64,000 nucleotides of DNA from Marthasterias glacialis. Taxonomy: Eukaryota > Echinodermata > Asteroidea > Forcipulatida > Asteriidae. Location: assembly GCA_911728455.2 (NCBI GenBank), contig OU452231.1:2884236-2948235 (forward strand), written 5' to 3'. Below the pieces are notes generated by a model. That model saw nothing but the letters and a program-made list of their open reading frames with translations. It had not been told where the DNA came from and made no database searches. Below, piece by piece: positions 61,380-64,000 of this stretch; positions within the stretch are counted from its first letter, which is position 1; the number at the start of each line of letters is the position of its first letter. Both the position numbers and the translations under genes were made by a program.

Positions 61380-61535
61380 TCGCCCGACACACAATGCCAG
61401 TAAGCCACTCGAGGTGTGGGCTACAGATCAACTGTTTCCCCTATGAAATTGGGCCCCGATCAGGACACTTGAGCAAGTCACTTAACCATAATTGCTTCGT
61501 AACAGTTGGGAGGTAGAGCCTTCTGCTCTACCAGC
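61380..61535. mobile_element. SINE fragment between the two arrays
   Basis: CAATGCCAGTAAGCCACTCG with GGTGTGGGCTAC resembles the 32.7-kb repeat (CCCAAATGCCACTCAAGGTGTG). GGACACTTGAGCAAGTCACTT with AACCATAATTGCTTCGT is the SINE family A body. Confidence 0.65.
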
Positions 61536-61581
61536 CAAGCTTCGGATGGATGATACCCAAGCTTACATCCTTACTGTTTCC

Positions 61582-61731
61582 CTAAAAAAAAAAAGTCGCC
61601 GGCAAAAAAAAAAGTCGCCAGTAAAAAAAAAGGGGCGCTGTAAAAAAAAAAAGTCGAAAAAAAAGTCGCCACGAAAAAAAAAGTCGCCGCGAAAAAAAAG
61701 GCGCCGCATGAAGAAAAAAAAAGTCGCCGTG
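61582..61731 (-). repeat. AAAAAAAAGTCGCC array, right arm
   Basis: About ten units of AAAAAAAAAAGTCGCC with irregular A lengths and variants GGCGCTG, GGCGCCG. It is the reverse complement of the 61.0-61.2 kb array. Confidence 0.92.
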
Positions 61732-61744
61732 TAAGTGTCCATTA

Positions 61745-61946
61745 TAGTACACCATAGGCCAGTTTCTGGCAACTGGTAGTACTCGCGATGGACCCGCAAA
61801 TCATGACCCATAAAGTCTGCAAGTGTTTCAAGCTGATGCTCCTTCAATGCAAGAATTTGTGAAACAGTCGCTACATGTTTACGGAGCTTTGTAGATCGTA
61901 TGCTATCAGCATTGTCAAGGCCCGCCTCATTTCTTTTCAGAACCAT
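61745..61946 (-). mobile_element. Fossil fragment of a tyrosine-recombinase-like mobile gene
   Basis: Minus strand reads STKLRKHVATVSQILALKEH, then LADFMGHDLRVHREYYQLPE. This LRKH...GHD..VHREYYRLP block is shared by large repetitive ORFs of marine invertebrates and fish; spacing of R, H and Y resembles the end of a tyrosine recombinase domain. Only this C-terminal piece is present and it is broken. It starts right beside the GTCGCC array, so the array may have grown at its edge. Confidence 0.55.
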
Positions 61947-62226
61947 CCCAACTCATTAGAGATTTCCACATGGTGTCACCACAAAACTCACTAGATTGTA
62001 TTCCCACCATGCAAAGTTTCAAATCTTACTTTTCTGATTAAGTTTAAATCCACTTTGATTTTGGTGTTTTGTAGGTTGTTTTTCTTAAGTTTGTTTTGGG
62101 GGGTCGGGGTGACATACAACTGTGTGCTATGTTTGAAACGTGGTCTACATGTGATTGGGGTCACAATAAGGTGTGGAACTGTCATTTCGTGTGTTGACAA
62201 CACACAAGTTGTTTAACTTTTAATAC

Positions 62227-63317
62227 CTTTGTTTATGGAGGTTATTACGACTGGATACCATGACAAGTCCGGAGGCCTCAGTGCCGTCACGCTGTCTCCT
62301 TCTTGATACTATAAAGAGAACATACAAATGTAACATATATGTTATTATCTGCTTTGTCTAAAATGTCTACCCTATCCGGCTGCCACTTAGTTTAGTCAGG
62401 AAGTGTCGAAATCATCAACAATAAAGCCATTTTCACGTCTACGTTGGGCTCGGCAAGGTTACCCCATTTTAGTTCGTTTGCGCATGCACAAAAGTGGCAG
62501 TGTTGATAAAAAATCAAAAATATTGCAGACACATCCCATTTATTGTTTTTCACCCCCAACAAATTCAACACTATATTTGAATATATTTGTAACAGTTTAG
62601 TCAGGAAGTGTCGAAATCATCAACAATAAAGCCATTTTCACGTCTACGTTGGGCTCGGCAAGGTTACCCCATTTTAGTTCGTTTGCACATGCACAAAAGT
62701 GGCAGCTGCGCGATGAAATGCCCGCTTGAATTTTCTTTTTTAAGATAAATATTTAGTCTAATAGTAATAGTAATAATGTTTCCAACCAATTCCTCAAGAG
62801 GAATATTAAAAAAGGGAAATAAAGCCCAACATCCATTAAAAAAAAAAAACACTTAGAAAGCTTGAATTTTCTTTGTTGAGGTCAATAATTAGCCTAATGG
62901 TTATGTTTCCAACCAATTCCTCAAGAGAAAAAAAAGGAAATTAAAGCCTAACATCCATTAAAAAAAATCACTTAGAAAGCTTGAATTTACTTTGTTGAGG
63001 TCAATAATTAGCCTAATGGTTATGTTTCCAACCAATTCCTCAAGAGGAATATTAAAAAAAGGAAATAAAGCCCAACATCCATTACAACAAACAAATACCT
63101 TAGTTAGCGGCAGGCGGGTATGGAAACTTTTCCTTTGCTAGTACTGGACACAGAGTCAGTGTGTCCGAAACTAGATCAAATGTCAAACGACTGTGTTGAC
63201 CTAGGTGTGGTAGGCTAGTGTAGTCTATTAATACTTTTACATTAATAGTAATGTAACTATGCAATATACAAAAATTATGTTACTCACCATATCATGTGTA
63301 CTCTGGAGAGCTGCCAT
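62227..63317 (-). CDS. 5' part of an unidentified gene, Tudor-like N-terminus
   Basis: Two exons fit together on the minus strand: 63317-63288 (MAALQSTHDM, donor GTGAGTAA) and 62308-62227 (acceptor TTTATAG, donor GTATTAA), joining in phase 0 and leaving phase 1. The product so far is 37 codons: exon 1, then YQEGDSVTALRPPDLSWYPV and VITSINK. The pattern 'GD.V.AL.P....WYPV.I' resembles the first strands of Tudor/SMN-type domains. Exon 3 should lie below 62226 but I could not find it; a long intron or the end of the gene outside the window is possible. Confidence is moderate because the exons are short. Confidence 0.5.
62391..62705. repeat. ~105-bp direct duplication around an 88-bp copied segment
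   Basis: AGTTTAGTCAGGAAGTGTCG through GTTACCCCATTTTAGTTCG to CATGCACAAAAGTGGCAG occurs at 62391-62493 and again at 62596-62702 with a single noticeable change (GCGCATGC versus GCACATGC). Between them sits the 88-bp segment also found at 60607-60695. All of this lies in the intron of the putative Tudor-like gene. Confidence 0.9.
62726..63095. repeat. ~125-bp tandem repeat, 3 copies
   Basis: CTTGAATTTTCTTTGTTGAGG-like start, AATAATTAGCCTAATGGTTA, TTTCCAACCAATTCCTCAAG, and AAAGCCCAACATCCATTA recur three times. The first unit is the most diverged. Confidence 0.92.
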
Positions 63318-63656
63318 GAGTCGAATGAGGGGGACGCTCCTCAGCATTGAGGTGTTAAATCACACATACTCCGCTCGTCAATGACGTAAGCCGAGGATTG
63401 CTTCCAAAAGCTTAGATATTTAAACAGACATATGGTTTATTGCTCTGAGGTGTTTCGTGTTTTTCATTAATGTTTTACTCGAAAGTTGTTTTTTTCTTTA
63501 ATGTTGCGCCTTCAGCGCCCACTTTTGTTAGCGCTTTTAAAGTTGTATATCCTATTGTTGTTTACTTTTTCTGATTTTAATTGTAATGTACTTTTGAACA
63601 TATAATCGTAGTAAAACGCGCAAGATAAATTCATTGTTTTTTTTATTATTATTATA

Positions 63657-63725
63657 ATATTACATGTAGTTCGAAACTGTTTGACTCACTCCAAATTATG
63701 GGTTTTTAAATAATTTACATACTGT
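63657..63725 (-). repeat. 68-bp inverted repeat, right copy
   Basis: TATTACATGTAGTTCGAAAC, TTTGACTCACTCCAAATTAT and TTAAATAATTTACATACTGT mirror 52745-52812. Confidence 0.75.
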
Positions 63726-64000
63726 ACCGAAGTGGTACCCCGTGTTTGGCGCCCGCTAGCGTTAAAGCGCCTCTTATCAGCGGGGCATGCGCAGTGGAAA
63801 TTGGGAATTGCGTGCTCGTTGGGGACGAGACGTGGTAGTCGGATTGAGACTTGCGAGGGAGACAGTTGTGTTGTGATTGGAGCAGGAGTGAGCAGCAAGC
63901 GGAGCGAGCGTTACTGGCAACTGGGAACTCCGATCAGCGACAGAGAGGTATAGTAGCTTATGCCAGTGCTTGTATCGGGTTGGCCACTCTTGTAGTAATT
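63726..64000 (+). promoter_or_regulatory. GC-rich promoter-like stretch at window end
   Basis: Markedly GC- and CpG-richer than anything nearby. It contains GCATGCGCAGT (63784-63794), a good match to the NRF-1 binding palindrome half, and a possible 5' splice site AGAGAGGTATAG near 63945. It could be the first exon of a plus-strand gene running out of the window. I see no convincing reading frame. Confidence 0.4.

Overview
The window looks like animal nuclear DNA: short exons with GT/AG introns, AT-rich, packed with SINEs, MITE-like inverted-repeat elements, a LINE and a Penelope-like element. The repeat set (a tRNA-headed SINE with a LINE-type tail, many foldback elements, and a dispersed 'GGGCCCAATTTCATAGAGCTGC' repeat), together with a JHAMT-like methyltransferase in several copies, fits a marine invertebrate deuterostome. 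An echinoderm is my best guess; this is inference, not proof.

Three host genes can be rebuilt exon by exon with consistent splice phases. (1) An M17 metallo-aminopeptidase of the W07G4.4-like group, minus strand, 15 coding exons from 38030 down to 2639, 516 codons, all M17 metal and catalytic motifs present. (2) FAHD2-like fumarylacetoacetate-hydrolase-domain protein, plus strand, 6 exons, 38358-43135, 328 aa, with a mitochondrial-type N-terminus. It is divergent from gene 1 with only 327 bp between the start codons. (3) A JHAMT-like SAM-dependent methyltransferase, minus strand, 4 coding exons, 49236-47693, 266 aa. Decayed copies of its exons lie at 56.3 kb and 57.8-58.7 kb. A fourth gene on the minus strand is probably only begun here (exons at 63317-63288 and 62308-62227, Tudor-like N-terminus).

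Layout: 1-2.0 kb is 3' flank with a short tandem repeat. 2.0-2.77 kb is the last exon of the aminopeptidase followed by about six further tandem copies of that same exon. 2.77-22.4 kb is one 19.6-kb intron holding a 40-bp minisatellite, SINEs, MITEs, a Penelope-like element with an open RT/GIY-YIG frame (11.2-13.8 kb) and a 5'-truncated L2-like LINE (19.7-21.3 kb). 22.4-38.0 kb is the rest of the aminopeptidase. 38.0-43.1 kb is FAHD2. 43-47.7 kb is intergenic with a large palindromic element. 47.7-49.2 kb is the methyltransferase. 49.2-62.2 kb is repeat-rich and gene-poor, and the window ends in a GC-rich promoter-like stretch.

The most striking observation is that the terminal coding exon of the aminopeptidase, stop codon included, has been amplified into a minisatellite of seven units. 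Only the upstream-most unit (in gene orientation) has a splice acceptor and the full exon; the others lie in the 3' UTR or 3' flank. I found no sign of a complete, novel multi-gene system.
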